NCBI RefSeq assembly: GCF_029714185.1
Contig: NZ_CP121671.1
Location: forward strand, 558,001 to 622,000
DNA length: 64,000 nucleotides
Direction of reading: 5' to 3'
DNA from: Halobacillus naozhouensis
GTDB taxonomy: Bacteria; Bacillota; Bacilli; Bacillales; Halobacillaceae
Shown here: piece after piece, positions 52,594-61,928 of the stretch
How the letters are laid out: each line of letters opens with the position of its first letter
How positions within the stretch are numbered: position 1 is the stretch's first letter
Program-made: the position numbers and the translations under genes
The notes under the pieces: model-generated
Seen by the model: the letters and a program-made list of their open reading frames with translations, nothing else
Database searches by the model: none
Told to the model about the DNA's origin: nothing

Positions 52594-52799
52594 TGGAAAA
52601 AATTATCGTGTTATTTTGACAGTTTTCTTTTTGCTTTATGAAAGTTAAAGCTTGATCTAAAGCGGTTATCGAAATAATCTATTCCAATAGTTTAGCGCTT
52701 GAAAGTAGTCTAGCTTTAAAAGACATTCTTGAGGGAAAATTTAGATAATTCTAAGATGAGTATGATGTAGTTTTATTTCAGGGCAAGGAGGAGTTCTAC

Positions 52800-53912
52800 A
52801 TGGTCCAGCCACGTCAACAAATTAATCAAATCGCAATGTACTCACCGGGAAAGCCGGTTGAAGAATTAAAACGAGAGAAAGGGCTATCAAAAATCATTAA
52901 GATGGCCTCAAACGAAAATCCTTTTGGATACTCGCCGCGCGCAGCGGAAGCTATCCAGGCTGAAATGAAGGAGATTCCGTATTATCCGGAAGTTACAGCG
53001 CCTTTGCTGGCTGAAAAGCTTGCGAACAGGCTTGAAGTTTCTCCAGATCAAATTTTATTTGGCAGCGGATCAGATGAAATTATCCGTCTGTTAACCAGAA
53101 CCTATATAAATGAAGGGGATGAGGTCGTGATGGCCGGCGTCACGTTCCCCCGTTATAAAACGAATGTCATCATCGAAGGCGGGGTTCCCGTTGAGGTAGA
53201 GATGAAGGAGGGCACCCATGATTTAGACGCGATGTATCAGGCCATCAATGGGAAAACGAAGATCGTATTTGTATGTAATCCCAATAACCCGACGGGGACG
53301 ATTGTGGAAAAGGAAGCACTAAAAGCGTTTATAGAAAAAGTACCATCAGACGTTATGCTCGTCATGGATGAGGCTTACTATGAATACGCGGATTCTCCGC
53401 AGTACCTAGAAACACTGCCGCTTTTAGATCAGCACAAAAATATGGTGATATTACGGACGTTTTCTAAAGTGTACGGGCTGGCAGCATTGAGAATTGGTTA
53501 CGGGCTCATGTGCACCGATATGGTGGACCATTTACGGAAAGTGAAAGAGCCGTTTAATGTAAACAGACTGGCCCAGACAGCTGCTTCAGCTTCATTAGAT
53601 GATGACGAGTTTATGTATGAAAGCATCAGCCTTAATCGGGAAGGACGCGATTACCTGAATGACAGTTTTGGCCGCATGAACTTAAGCTACTTTCCGACGC
53701 AAACCAACTTTATTATGGTGGATGTCAGTGAACCAGCGGAAGAGGTCCATGAATTTCTGTTGAATCAGGGGATTATTATCCGGCCAGGACATTTAATGGG
53801 CTATCCAACGATGATTCGGGTGACAATTGGGAAACAGGAAGATAATGAACGTTTCATTGAAAGTCTGCAAAGCTTTCTAGAAAAAAATAAATCAAATGTT
53901 CATCAGTCTTAA
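52800..53912 (+). CDS. hisC: Histidinol-phosphate aminotransferase HisC
   Basis: A 370-residue fold-type I PLP aminotransferase of the HisC family. It shows ASNENPFGYSP, CNPNNPTGT, the Asp-Tyr motif MDEAYYEY, and the PLP lysine in RTFSKVYGLAALRIGYG. It converts histidinol phosphate and 2-oxoglutarate; in Bacillaceae HisC also transaminates aromatic amino acids. Here it is alone, away from his genes, and is followed within 19 bases by the E1alpha gene. GGCAAGGAGG precedes the ATG. Confidence 0.92.
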   Translation: MVQPRQQINQIAMYSPGKPVEELKREKGLSKIIKMASNENPFGYSPRAAEAIQAEMKEIPYYPEVTAPLLAEKLANRLEVSPDQILFGSGSDEIIRLLTRTYINEGDEVVMAGVTFPRYKTNVIIEGGVPVEVEMKEGTHDLDAMYQAINGKTKIVFVCNPNNPTGTIVEKEALKAFIEKVPSDVMLVMDEAYYEYADSPQYLETLPLLDQHKNMVILRTFSKVYGLAALRIGYGLMCTDMVDHLRKVKEPFNVNRLAQTAASASLDDDEFMYESISLNREGRDYLNDSFGRMNLSYFPTQTNFIMVDVSEPAEEVHEFLLNQGIIIRPGHLMGYPTMIRVTIGKQEDNERFIESLQSFLEKNKSNVHQS

Positions 53913-53931
53913 ACGGAAAGGATGTGGTTAC

Positions 53932-55005
53932 GTGGATATGCTAGAAAGATTTCCAATCACACAGTATATAAACGAAGAGGGAGAATTAGTTAGGCAAGAT
54001 ATCAAAGAGGGTCTCTCCCTCGATCTAATTAAAATATTTTATGAAAAAATGCTGCGTGCCCGAATGATGGATAAGAAATGTGTTAATCTGCAGCGGCAAG
54101 GGCGCATTGGCACGTATGTCCAGTATGAAGGACAGGAGGCCGCGCAAGTGGGAAGTGCGCTGGCGATCGAGGAAGGGGATTGGATGTTTCCTTCCTACCG
54201 GGATCATGCAGCAACGATGACATTTGGCCATTCACTGCGCAACCTGCTGTTATATTGGGTCGGACGAATCGAAGGGGGTATTCCGCCAGAAGGGAAGAAC
54301 ATTTTTCCGCCTGCCGTGCCAATTGCCTCGCAATTGCTGCATGCCACTGGGGCAGCCTGGGCAGAGAAAAAGAAAAACACAGACCGGGTATCGCTCGTCT
54401 ATTTTGGTGACGGGGCCACTTCGGAAGGGGACTTCCATGAAGGGCTTAATTTTGCAAGCGTTTTCAAAGCGCCAGTCGTATTTTTTAATCAGAACAATGG
54501 GTATGCCATCAGTGTTCCGACAGAGAAACAGATGAACTCTAAGACGATAGCCCAGAAAGGTTTAGGATATGATATTCCGAGTATTCGTATCGATGGAAAT
54601 GATATTCTCGCGGTGTTTATGGAGACCCAAAAAGCTGTTGAGCGTGCGCGCAGTGGAGAAGGTCCAACGTTAATTGAGGCAGTTACGTGGAGATACGGAG
54701 CACACACAACGGCAGATGACCCTTCAAAATACCGTGATCAGTCAGAAAGTGACCGCAGACGGACGACTACTGACCCGCTGCTTCGACTGGAAAGATATTT
54801 AAAGCAGCAAAACAGCTGGGATGAAGAGTGGTTAGCTAGTATTGAACAGAAAATCACTGATGAAATCAATACCGCTTTGGCGGAGATGGATGATGTCCCG
54901 GAAGCGGAGATCGAGCAGCTATTCAATCATGTGTTTGAAAAACCGACATGGACAATTGAACAGCAACGAGAACATCATATGTCGATCAAGAGGGGGCAGG
55001 TATAA
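53932..55005 (+). CDS. pdhA: 2-oxoacid (pyruvate-type) dehydrogenase E1 alpha
   Basis: A 357-residue TPP-dependent E1 alpha subunit. The TPP/Mg motif runs from GDGATSEGDFHEGLNFA to FFNQNNGYAIS, and the phosphorylation-loop region RYGAHTTADDPSKYR is intact. The PDH-like features (IFPPAVPIASQ, HATGAAWA) favour pyruvate, but branched-chain or acetoin substrates cannot be excluded. GTG 53932, 10 bases after GGAAAGG, or ATG 53938 is the start. The stop overlaps the E1beta start (TAATG). Confidence 0.9.
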   Translation: MDMLERFPITQYINEEGELVRQDIKEGLSLDLIKIFYEKMLRARMMDKKCVNLQRQGRIGTYVQYEGQEAAQVGSALAIEEGDWMFPSYRDHAATMTFGHSLRNLLLYWVGRIEGGIPPEGKNIFPPAVPIASQLLHATGAAWAEKKKNTDRVSLVYFGDGATSEGDFHEGLNFASVFKAPVVFFNQNNGYAISVPTEKQMNSKTIAQKGLGYDIPSIRIDGNDILAVFMETQKAVERARSGEGPTLIEAVTWRYGAHTTADDPSKYRDQSESDRRRTTTDPLLRLERYLKQQNSWDEEWLASIEQKITDEINTALAEMDDVPEAEIEQLFNHVFEKPTWTIEQQREHHMSIKRGQV

Positions 55006-56003
55006 TGACGACGGCTGTGCAAGTGAAAAAATTAACGATGGTGCAGGCGGTTACCGATGCGATGAGAACGATGCTTGAAGAGGATGAATCAGTGTTGGTG
55101 CTGGGGGAAGACGTCGGAATCAATGGCGGTGTGTTCCGGGCCACTGATGGATTGATTGGGCAATTTGGTGAGGATCGTGTGATTGACACACCACTTGCAG
55201 AATCAGGGATTGTGGGGACATCGATTGGTTTAGCAGTAAATGGTTTCCGTCCAATTGTTGAAATGCAGTTCCTGGGGTTCATCTACCCGGCCTTTAATCA
55301 GTTGATGACACATGCGACACGGATGCGGCAACGGTCGATGGGGCGGTTTACAGTACCCATGGTGGTTAGAGCTCCATATGGGGCAGGGGTAAAAGCCCCA
55401 GAAATTCATTCGGATAGTGTAGAAGCCTTGTTTACTCATATCCCTGGTTTGAAGGTGGTCGTTCCTTCAAATGCTTACGACGCAAAGGGGCTGCTGATTG
55501 CAAGCATAGAAGATCCTGACCCCGTACTTTTTCTAGAACCGATGAGAAGTTATCGATCTTCAAGAACCGAGGTGCCGGAGGAGAAGTATTCGATTGAACT
55601 TGGTAAAGCTGCTTATGTTAAAAAAGGTCATGATGTGACAGTACTGACATGGGGAGCGATGGTGTCGGATACGGTCAAGGCTGTTGAAAAATATGAGGAA
55701 AAATATGAGGCAACTTGTGATGTGATTGACCTGAGAACATTGTATCCATTAGACAAAGATGTGATTGCTGAATCTGTCAGGAAAACAGGCCGAGCGGTAA
55801 TCGTTCACGAAGCGCCATCGGCAGGAGGAGTCAATGGTGACGTGATATCTGTCATTAACGACACGGCCTTTTTCTACTTGAAAGCTCCGATTCAGAAGGT
55901 TACAGGATTTGATACACCAGTTCCTGTTTATTCCCTCGAGCGCGAGTATTTGCCAAGCAGTGACAAAATAATCCACGCCATCAATATGACGTTATCGTAC
56001 TAG
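55005..56003 (+). CDS. pdhB: 2-oxoacid (pyruvate-type) dehydrogenase E1 beta
   Basis: A 332-residue E1 beta subunit. It shows VLGEDVGINGGVFRAT, the DTPLAESGIVGTSIGLA segment, the MRQRSMGRFTVPMVVRAPYG region and the C-terminal HEAPSAGGVNGDV, all normal for the alpha2beta2 E1 family. It pairs with the E1alpha just upstream (1-base overlap) and with the E2 28 bases downstream. AGAGGGGG precedes the ATG. Confidence 0.93.
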   Translation: MTTAVQVKKLTMVQAVTDAMRTMLEEDESVLVLGEDVGINGGVFRATDGLIGQFGEDRVIDTPLAESGIVGTSIGLAVNGFRPIVEMQFLGFIYPAFNQLMTHATRMRQRSMGRFTVPMVVRAPYGAGVKAPEIHSDSVEALFTHIPGLKVVVPSNAYDAKGLLIASIEDPDPVLFLEPMRSYRSSRTEVPEEKYSIELGKAAYVKKGHDVTVLTWGAMVSDTVKAVEKYEEKYEATCDVIDLRTLYPLDKDVIAESVRKTGRAVIVHEAPSAGGVNGDVISVINDTAFFYLKAPIQKVTGFDTPVPVYSLEREYLPSSDKIIHAINMTLSY

Positions 56004-56031
56004 AAAGCTGTCAGGAAAGGGGAATTTGGTG

Positions 56032-57243
56032 ATGGAAGTAAAATTACATGATATTGGCGAGGGCATGCATGAAGCAGAAATTCTTCACTATTTTGTGAAG
56101 AAAGGGGAACATGTCAAAAATGATGAGCCGTTAGTTGAGATTCAAACTGATAAGATGACCGCGGAGCTGACGGCCCCTTCCGAAGGGATCATTGAAGAGA
56201 TTAGATTCGAATTGGGTCAGGTGGTCGAAGTAGGAACGACAATTTTGACAATTAAGACGGAACAAGAGGCTGCTTCACCAGTTCCGGATCAACCACTGTC
56301 ACATAAGGAACTTGATGTGGCTGTTAAAACACCTGAGAAAACGTTAACGATGACTCTTCCTGTCAATCGAGTGATGGCCTCTCCTCATACAAGAAGAGTA
56401 GCGCGGGAAAATGGCGTTACGATTGAAGAAGTAGCAGGAACTGGCCCGGCTGGGCGTGTGTTGGATGAGGATATTTTTGCTTTTATTCAAGCAGAAGCAA
56501 AACCTTCACCTGCTCAACATGATATTAAAGAGACGGAAGCCCAAGTAGTAGAAAGTCGAGAGAATAAGACGATTCCATTAAGAGGTGGTAAGCATACAAC
56601 GCAATCCACGTCTCAACCTGTGACGCATTTTGATGAGGTAGACATGACGGAGCTGCATAAATGGCGAGAATATCTAAAAGCAGGAACTTCGAGACAAGAA
56701 GGCATCGACGTGTCCGTGCAAGCTTTTTTAATCAAAGCCTTGCAATTATCACTTAGGGACTTCCCTATCTTTAATTCTAAGCTCGATGAGGAGAACGGGA
56801 AAGTTGACCTGGAATCAGCCTGTCATATCGGCCTGGCCACAAGCACGAGTGATGGATTGGTAGTTCCGGTCTTAAAACATGTCGAGCGGCAATCAGTCAT
56901 CGCCATTCATGAATATGTGAGGACTTTGACGCAAAGGGCGATTGACGGCCAGCTGTCTGCGGAGGAGGCAGAGGGAAGAACATTTACGATTAATCATATT
57001 GGGGCAAAAGGAAGTACCGGACTTACACCGGTTATAAATAGTTCGGAAACGGGCCTCATGGCTTTTCACAAAACGAAAAAAATGCCTGTAGTAGTGGAGG
57101 ACGAAATTGTGATCAGAGAGATGATGAATTTCGCGTTAACCTTTGATCACAGAGCGGCTGATGGTTCTCAAGCCGTAGCGTTTACAGAGAAGTTCATGGA
57201 CTATATTGAGAATCCTCATTTAATGCTAGTGGAGTTGATATAA
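56032..57243 (+). CDS. 2-oxoacid dehydrogenase E2 (dihydrolipoyl acyltransferase)
   Basis: A 403-residue E2 core with one lipoyl domain (residues 1-78; the lipoylated Lys41 in QTDKMTAE), a linker, the E1/E3-binding domain (about 110-150, SPHTRRVARENGVTIEEVAG), a second linker and the catalytic domain (about 200-403) with the active-site HRAADG (His373). One lipoyl domain, not two or three, is more typical of branched-chain or acetoin E2 and of Gram-positive PDH. ATG 56032 follows AGGAAAGGGG; the GTG 56029 is also possible. The E3 gene follows directly. Confidence 0.92.
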   Translation: MEVKLHDIGEGMHEAEILHYFVKKGEHVKNDEPLVEIQTDKMTAELTAPSEGIIEEIRFELGQVVEVGTTILTIKTEQEAASPVPDQPLSHKELDVAVKTPEKTLTMTLPVNRVMASPHTRRVARENGVTIEEVAGTGPAGRVLDEDIFAFIQAEAKPSPAQHDIKETEAQVVESRENKTIPLRGGKHTTQSTSQPVTHFDEVDMTELHKWREYLKAGTSRQEGIDVSVQAFLIKALQLSLRDFPIFNSKLDEENGKVDLESACHIGLATSTSDGLVVPVLKHVERQSVIAIHEYVRTLTQRAIDGQLSAEEAEGRTFTINHIGAKGSTGLTPVINSSETGLMAFHKTKKMPVVVEDEIVIREMMNFALTFDHRAADGSQAVAFTEKFMDYIENPHLMLVELI

Positions 57244-58656
57244 ATGGTCGTTGGTGAATTTGTTACGCACAAACAGGTGATTGTTATTGGAGGGGGCCCG
57301 GGTGGCTATCATGCAGCGATACGGGCGGCCCAGCTCGGACTTGAAGTGCTGCTGGTAGAGAAAGAGAAAATCGGGGGTGTCTGCCTCAATGAAGGATGCA
57401 TTCCTTCTAAACTATTTGCGCATGCAGCCCGTCAGATTCGAAAAATGAGCGGCCTGGATGAACTAGGGATTCGTCTGGGTGGCTCAATTGACTTTGACTT
57501 ATCTTTATTGCAGCAGCGAAAGGAACAAGTCATTGAGCGGTTATCCCAGGGAGTTATAGCTTTACTCGAAAAGTATAGTGTTGAAGTGGTGCAGGGGAAG
57601 GCTTCGTTTATTTCAGCCGAGCGGATCGGAGTGGAAAGGGGAGAGGCATTTGATTTATATGAAAGTGAGCATGTGATTATTTCTACTGGATCCGGTTATA
57701 CATACCCCGCGGAAATGCAGCCTGATCACCAGTTAATTTTCGATGCCAACTCCATTTATCAAGTCGAAGAACTTCCGAAGCACCTGCTAGTCTATGGATC
57801 TGATTACTTGTCTCTTGAAGTGGCTTCAACTTTTTCAGCTTTTGGAACTGATGTGACGATCATTATGGATGAAGGGAAAACAGCGTTTCCTTATGATTCT
57901 GCCATTAATCGGGAACTGTTCAGGCAGTTGAAGAAAGCTAAGATTAAATGTGTGAAACAGGCGGAAGTTCACGGTGTTACCGCTTCGTCTGAAGGAGTGA
58001 AAGTCGACCTTGAGGTCAAAGGGGAGTTCAAATCGGTTCAAGGTTCCCATTTGTATGTAGCGGCAGAACCTTCCCCCAATATAGAAGAATTGCAGATCCA
58101 GACCGCTGGGATCGATCAGTTGGAAAATGGACTGATCGCTACCAATGAAGCGATGGAAACCTCTGTCAACGGGATTTATGCTATAGGTGATGTGACAAGT
58201 TATCAATCCTTAGCCGTTACAGCGATCCGGCAAGGAAAAGTAGCCGCTGAAAATTGTGCAGGGAAATCTAGTGTGGTGGACACGTCTATCATTCCTCATG
58301 TCATCCATTTTCTGCAGCCCGTAGCCACAACCGGTCTCAGTGAAGAAATGGCAAAAGAACTGGGATATGAGATCAAGACAGGACAGTTTTCAATGCGGGG
58401 GAGCGGTTATGCCGAAATTTTGAATGAGAAGAATGGGTTTGTCAAAACAGTCAGTGAACAGGAGTCTGGAAGATTGCTAGGATTTCATGCGGTAGGTGAA
58501 GATGCGATCGGGTTAATTAACCAGGGAGTGCTTGCCCTGGAAATGGTGGCACGGGAGGAAGACTTGACTTCCATCTTCTATCCTCACCCCAGTTTATATG
58601 AAGCATGGACAGAATCAATCGAAGATATCGACTCATTAGCCATCCACAAAGGATGA
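57244..58656 (+). CDS. lpdA: Dihydrolipoyl dehydrogenase E3
   Basis: A 470-residue FAD disulfide oxidoreductase that reoxidises the E2 lipoamide. It has the FAD motif GGGPGG (16-21), the redox pair Cys47 and Cys52 in GGVCLNEGCIPSK, an NAD domain (LLVYGSDYLSLEVASTF), YAIGDVTSY and a C-terminal HPSLYEAW with the catalytic His/Glu. The usual GGT before Cys is GGV. The ATG directly follows the E2 TAA, with a GGAG in the E2 end, so the four genes form one operon. Confidence 0.93.
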   Translation: MVVGEFVTHKQVIVIGGGPGGYHAAIRAAQLGLEVLLVEKEKIGGVCLNEGCIPSKLFAHAARQIRKMSGLDELGIRLGGSIDFDLSLLQQRKEQVIERLSQGVIALLEKYSVEVVQGKASFISAERIGVERGEAFDLYESEHVIISTGSGYTYPAEMQPDHQLIFDANSIYQVEELPKHLLVYGSDYLSLEVASTFSAFGTDVTIIMDEGKTAFPYDSAINRELFRQLKKAKIKCVKQAEVHGVTASSEGVKVDLEVKGEFKSVQGSHLYVAAEPSPNIEELQIQTAGIDQLENGLIATNEAMETSVNGIYAIGDVTSYQSLAVTAIRQGKVAAENCAGKSSVVDTSIIPHVIHFLQPVATTGLSEEMAKELGYEIKTGQFSMRGSGYAEILNEKNGFVKTVSEQESGRLLGFHAVGEDAIGLINQGVLALEMVAREEDLTSIFYPHPSLYEAWTESIEDIDSLAIHKG

Positions 58657-58721
58657 TGACCTTGTTATGTTGAAAAGAATACTAGACGGTTGGATTTGAA
58701 AAAACTAGAGAGGGGAATTTC

Positions 58722-60143
58722 ATGGATAAAAGAAAGCCTTCATTTCTTGTATCAAGTCTCATCATTCTCTTTATCATTGCTATTTTGGGAGTAAGTATTC
58801 TAGTATATGGGGCAGCACCTCATATTCCAATTGTATTAGCTGCAATCATTGTGGGGCTCTACGGTCTGAAACTGGGCTATAAATGGAAGGAATTAGAACA
58901 GGCCATGACCAGGGGTGTATCTTATGGCATCCCTGCGATTATCATTTTAAGTTTGATCGGTATTCTCGTAGGGGTCTGGGTTCTCAATGGAACGGTTCAA
59001 ACGATTACCTATTATGGCTTGCAAGTATTATCTCCTTCTATTTTTCTGGTGACTGCAGTAATCATTACGGCAGTGGTGGCCACGATGACAGGCAGTTCTT
59101 GGAGCGCGATTAGTACAATAGGAATTGCCTTAATGGGGGTGGCTTACGGCATGTCTATATCTCCAGCCATGACCGCTGGTGCTATTGTATCCGGGGCCAT
59201 GTTTGGGGATAAACTTTCTCCTCTTTCCGATACAACCAACCTAGCTGCTGCAACGGCGAAAGTAGATATTTTTCAACATATCAAACACATGCTTTGGACA
59301 ACGCTTCCAAGTTTGATTATTACGTTGGCGATCTTTTCCGTTATTAGCATTACAACTGACCGTAGTGCAGCGGATACAGGTAAAGTCGAGGCGATGATGG
59401 CAACCTTGAATAGTGAATTTATGCTGACACCTATTGCTCTGATATCTCCGTTGTTAATAATTTTTTTAGCTTTTAGAAAGGTAAGCCCGATCCCTTCGCT
59501 GATTATCGGTTTAATTGTAGCGGTCCTGACTTCGTTCTATACCGTTCCAGGGGTAACTTTCGGGACGATTATGAACACTGCGCATTTCGGGTATACCGCA
59601 GAAACAGGTAATGAAGCGATTGACAGCCTTCTTTCATTAGGAGGGTTGGACAGTATGTTGTTTGGCGTATCACTCATTTTGATAGCGCTTTCCTTCGGGG
59701 GTATTATCCGGGAGATCGGCTTGGCACATGCGATCATTGAAGGGTTGAGGGACTTCCTAAGAAGCCGCGGGAATGTAATTTTATCCACGGTCCTCTCCTG
59801 TTTAGGGATCAATGTCGTTGTGGGGGAACAATACTTATCAATTATTTTACCTGGCCAAATGTTAGAAGAGTGCTATGAAGAAACCAATCTGCATCCGAAA
59901 AATATGTCACGTACGCTTGAAGATGCGGGAACCATGATTCATCCGCTCATTCCATGGGGAGTGACGGGCGCGTTTGTGATGACGACGTTGAATATAGGAA
60001 TAGGCTACATTCCATTCGCGTTTATTTGCTTTATTTCCCCAATCTTTTCTATTATATATGGATTTACAGGATTTACGCTAACTCCTGTTGAGCAAGAAGA
60101 CGTGGTGCATATAGAAGAACAGCAGTCGGTGTCTGGACCGTGA
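58722..60143 (+). CDS. nhaC: NhaC family Na+/H+ antiporter
   Basis: A 473-residue transporter with about 11-12 helices. The NhaC signatures MTGSSWSAISTIGIALMGVA and FGDKLSPLSDTTNLAAATA are visible. NhaC proteins exchange Na+ for H+; some relatives carry amino acids or organic acids. It follows the E3 gene by 65 bases with no clear terminator between them, so it may be in the same transcript and support uptake of, or pH balance for, the substrate of the dehydrogenase. GAGAGGGG precedes the ATG. Confidence 0.88.
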   Translation: MDKRKPSFLVSSLIILFIIAILGVSILVYGAAPHIPIVLAAIIVGLYGLKLGYKWKELEQAMTRGVSYGIPAIIILSLIGILVGVWVLNGTVQTITYYGLQVLSPSIFLVTAVIITAVVATMTGSSWSAISTIGIALMGVAYGMSISPAMTAGAIVSGAMFGDKLSPLSDTTNLAAATAKVDIFQHIKHMLWTTLPSLIITLAIFSVISITTDRSAADTGKVEAMMATLNSEFMLTPIALISPLLIIFLAFRKVSPIPSLIIGLIVAVLTSFYTVPGVTFGTIMNTAHFGYTAETGNEAIDSLLSLGGLDSMLFGVSLILIALSFGGIIREIGLAHAIIEGLRDFLRSRGNVILSTVLSCLGINVVVGEQYLSIILPGQMLEECYEETNLHPKNMSRTLEDAGTMIHPLIPWGVTGAFVMTTLNIGIGYIPFAFICFISPIFSIIYGFTGFTLTPVEQEDVVHIEEQQSVSGP

Positions 60144-60245
60144 ATCATGGGGGAGTTTACGAAAGACTTATTGGCGTGGAAGGTAATGTAAAGCCTTCCA
60201 TGCTTTTTATGAAGTGATGGAATCTCTGTGGGAGGAGGAGTGTGT

Positions 60246-61100
60246 ATGAATACATATAAAGAATCCATTGAATGTGAAGGGAAAGACCGAACTTTTTACT
60301 ATAGTCTTCCTCAAACATTCACCAAACCTCTGCCTGTTTTATTTTGCTTTCATGGAGCCGGAAGCAATGCCCTTCATCATATGAAAATCACTAAGTTTCA
60401 TGAAAATGTTGAAGAACAGCAAATGATCGCCGTTTTTCCTGAAGCGATTCAACTGAATAAATCGGATCAGATGAGCAGGCAATGGAATGAGGGAAGGCAG
60501 AAAAATCCTGCGCATGCACAGAATATTAACGATGTTGGTTTTGTAATGGAACTTCTTGGCTGGTTTAAGCAAAAATTCTCCATTAATGAAAATCGTATAT
60601 ATGCCACAGGATTTTCTAACGGCTCTTCTTTTAGTATGCGGCTCGCGATCGAATGTCAGAACGTGTTCGCAGGAGTGGGCGGGGTATCAGGGCCCGTCGC
60701 AGCAGAAGTAGCACAGAATTGTGAGTGGCATCATCCTATGCCGATGGTTTTCTTTATGGGGACAGAGGATGCCGTGGTTCCCTATGATGGTGTGGTTCAA
60801 TCGGAGTCTATGGTCGACGGGTTGTTATCGGCAAACGATACAGCCTTGCTTTTTGCCAAATCCTGGCCAGAATCTGTGCTAGCATTGAAAGAAGAATTTC
60901 CTGTCGCCGATGGGGGTCTTATAACGAAACATACGTTTCATCAGCATGAGGGAACCGTTTATTATTCGATAAAAGGCGGAGGACACACATGGCCTGGAGG
61001 TCCTGAATCGCAGGCTTCTGCTATGGCAGGAAAGGTGCATTCAAATCCGGATGCTACGCAATTTATTTGGAATTATCTGAGGAATTTTAAGAGGGGATAG
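60246..61100 (+). CDS. LpqC/polyhydroxybutyrate depolymerase family esterase
   Basis: A 284-residue alpha/beta hydrolase. CFHGAGSNALHHM gives the oxyanion region, GFSNGSS carries the nucleophile Ser (about residue 128), and GGGHTWPGG holds the catalytic His. These match the LpqC/PHB depolymerase family, which includes feruloyl and poly-hydroxyalkanoate esterases. No signal peptide is seen, so an intracellular ester substrate is likely. ATG 60246 with GGAGGAGG upstream is used; the GGAG repeats inside the 60228 frame would otherwise be coding. Confidence 0.82.
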   Translation: MNTYKESIECEGKDRTFYYSLPQTFTKPLPVLFCFHGAGSNALHHMKITKFHENVEEQQMIAVFPEAIQLNKSDQMSRQWNEGRQKNPAHAQNINDVGFVMELLGWFKQKFSINENRIYATGFSNGSSFSMRLAIECQNVFAGVGGVSGPVAAEVAQNCEWHHPMPMVFFMGTEDAVVPYDGVVQSESMVDGLLSANDTALLFAKSWPESVLALKEEFPVADGGLITKHTFHQHEGTVYYSIKGGGHTWPGGPESQASAMAGKVHSNPDATQFIWNYLRNFKRG

Positions 61101-61147
61101 GAATCTAGAGGAGAGTTCACGTTGCCAATCCTCTGAATCTTAATGCT

Positions 61148-61178
61148 AAAAAAGCAGCTCAGCGAGAGCTGCTTTTTT
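61148..61178. terminator. Bidirectional terminator at 61.1 kb
   Basis: A stem with arms AAAAAAGCAGCTC and GAGCTGCTTTTTT around a short AGCGA loop lies between convergent genes. It has T runs on both strands and serves both. Confidence 0.92.
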
Positions 61179-61191
61179 GGTGGTTGGTTAT

Positions 61192-61566
61192 CTACAGAAC
61201 TGATAATGCAGCGATGGCTGTCAACGGAAGGATCAGTCTTCCAATGCCGCCATACCCTCCATAACCATAAGGATAGCCGTAACCATAACCATATCCACCG
61301 TAACCATAGCCAGGGTATCCGAATCCGCCCCATAATCTTGAATTTTCCTCCGACTGTCCTTCAGCTAAAGTCATGTGAACGTTTTCCATATCAACATGAT
61401 CAATACGACCTTGAAAAGAGTCACCAAATACGGTTTGAATATGCACATTTTTATTTTTGTGCTGATTGCAGACGTGATACATATGCTCTAAATGCTGCGG
61501 ATCAGCAACCATATTCCCCATATGATTAGCGTTCATGTAATTGGCATTCATATAATTTGAGTCCAT
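61192..61566 (-). CDS. Gly/Tyr-rich small protein with LSm-like domain
   Basis: A 124-residue protein. The N-terminus has an NYMNANYMNANHM repeat, and residues 30-68 look like an LSm-type beta fold (NVHIQTVFGDSFQGRIDHV, DMENVHMTLAEG). The C-terminus has a Gly/Tyr/Pro-rich repeat (GYGYGGYGYGYGYPYGYGGY) and a final hydrophobic helix (LILPLTAIAALSVL). There is no signal peptide. Such architectures occur among small Bacillaceae spore or surface-associated proteins; the role here is unknown. AGGAGG precedes the ATG. Confidence 0.65.
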   Translation of the reverse strand: MDSNYMNANYMNANHMGNMVADPQHLEHMYHVCNQHKNKNVHIQTVFGDSFQGRIDHVDMENVHMTLAEGQSEENSRLWGGFGYPGYGYGGYGYGYGYPYGYGGYGGIGRLILPLTAIAALSVL

Positions 61567-61682
61567 TTCTAAACTCCTCCTGTTCTCTATAACAATCTCC
61601 TTATAGGTTATTCAACTATGGGCTACTTGTGTATCGGTCAAGTAAATATAGGCCCCTTTCCCGATTACCAATAATTCCAATA

Positions 61683-61730
61683 TCCCCCACCTCAGGTCAT
61701 CCAGTTTCTGGATGACCTGAGGTGGGGGGA
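61683..61730. repeat. Perfect 21-bp hairpin with a 3-base loop
   Basis: CCCCCACCTCAGGTCATCCAG (61684-61704) faces its perfect complement at 61708-61728 around TTT; the outer end adds a further G:C slippage. No T run follows, so it is not a normal terminator. It stands between two divergent units, and I see no gene around it (61567-61808). Confidence 0.85.
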
Positions 61731-61751
61731 TTTCCCAGTTTTCTGAATTTC

Positions 61752-61780
61752 TTGTGTTCGGATTTGTTTTCATGTAAAGT
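61752..61780 (+). promoter_or_regulatory. Candidate promoter of the metT leader
   Basis: TTGTGT and TAAAGT are separated by 17 bases, ending 29 bases before the SAM aptamer. The -10 match is weak. Confidence 0.3.
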
Positions 61781-61808
61781 ATGAAATGGACTTTTTTAAA
61801 TCAATATA

Positions 61809-61910
61809 TTCTTATCAAGAGAAGCAGAGGGGCTGGCCCGGTGAAGCTTCAGCAACCACCTTTAGGAATGGTGCTACATCCAGCAAGTACGTATACTTGA
61901 TAGATAAGAA
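61809..61910 (+). promoter_or_regulatory. SAM-I (S-box) riboswitch of metT
   Basis: P1 is TTCTTATC/GATAAGAA. The core blocks AGAGGGGCTGGCCC, GGTGAAGCTTCAGCAACC, GGTGCTACATCC and the P4 arm (AAGTACGTATACTT) are present in order. A terminator follows, so SAM should reduce expression of the transporter. Confidence 0.96.
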
Positions 61911-61928
61911 GGAACAGACTGATTGACC

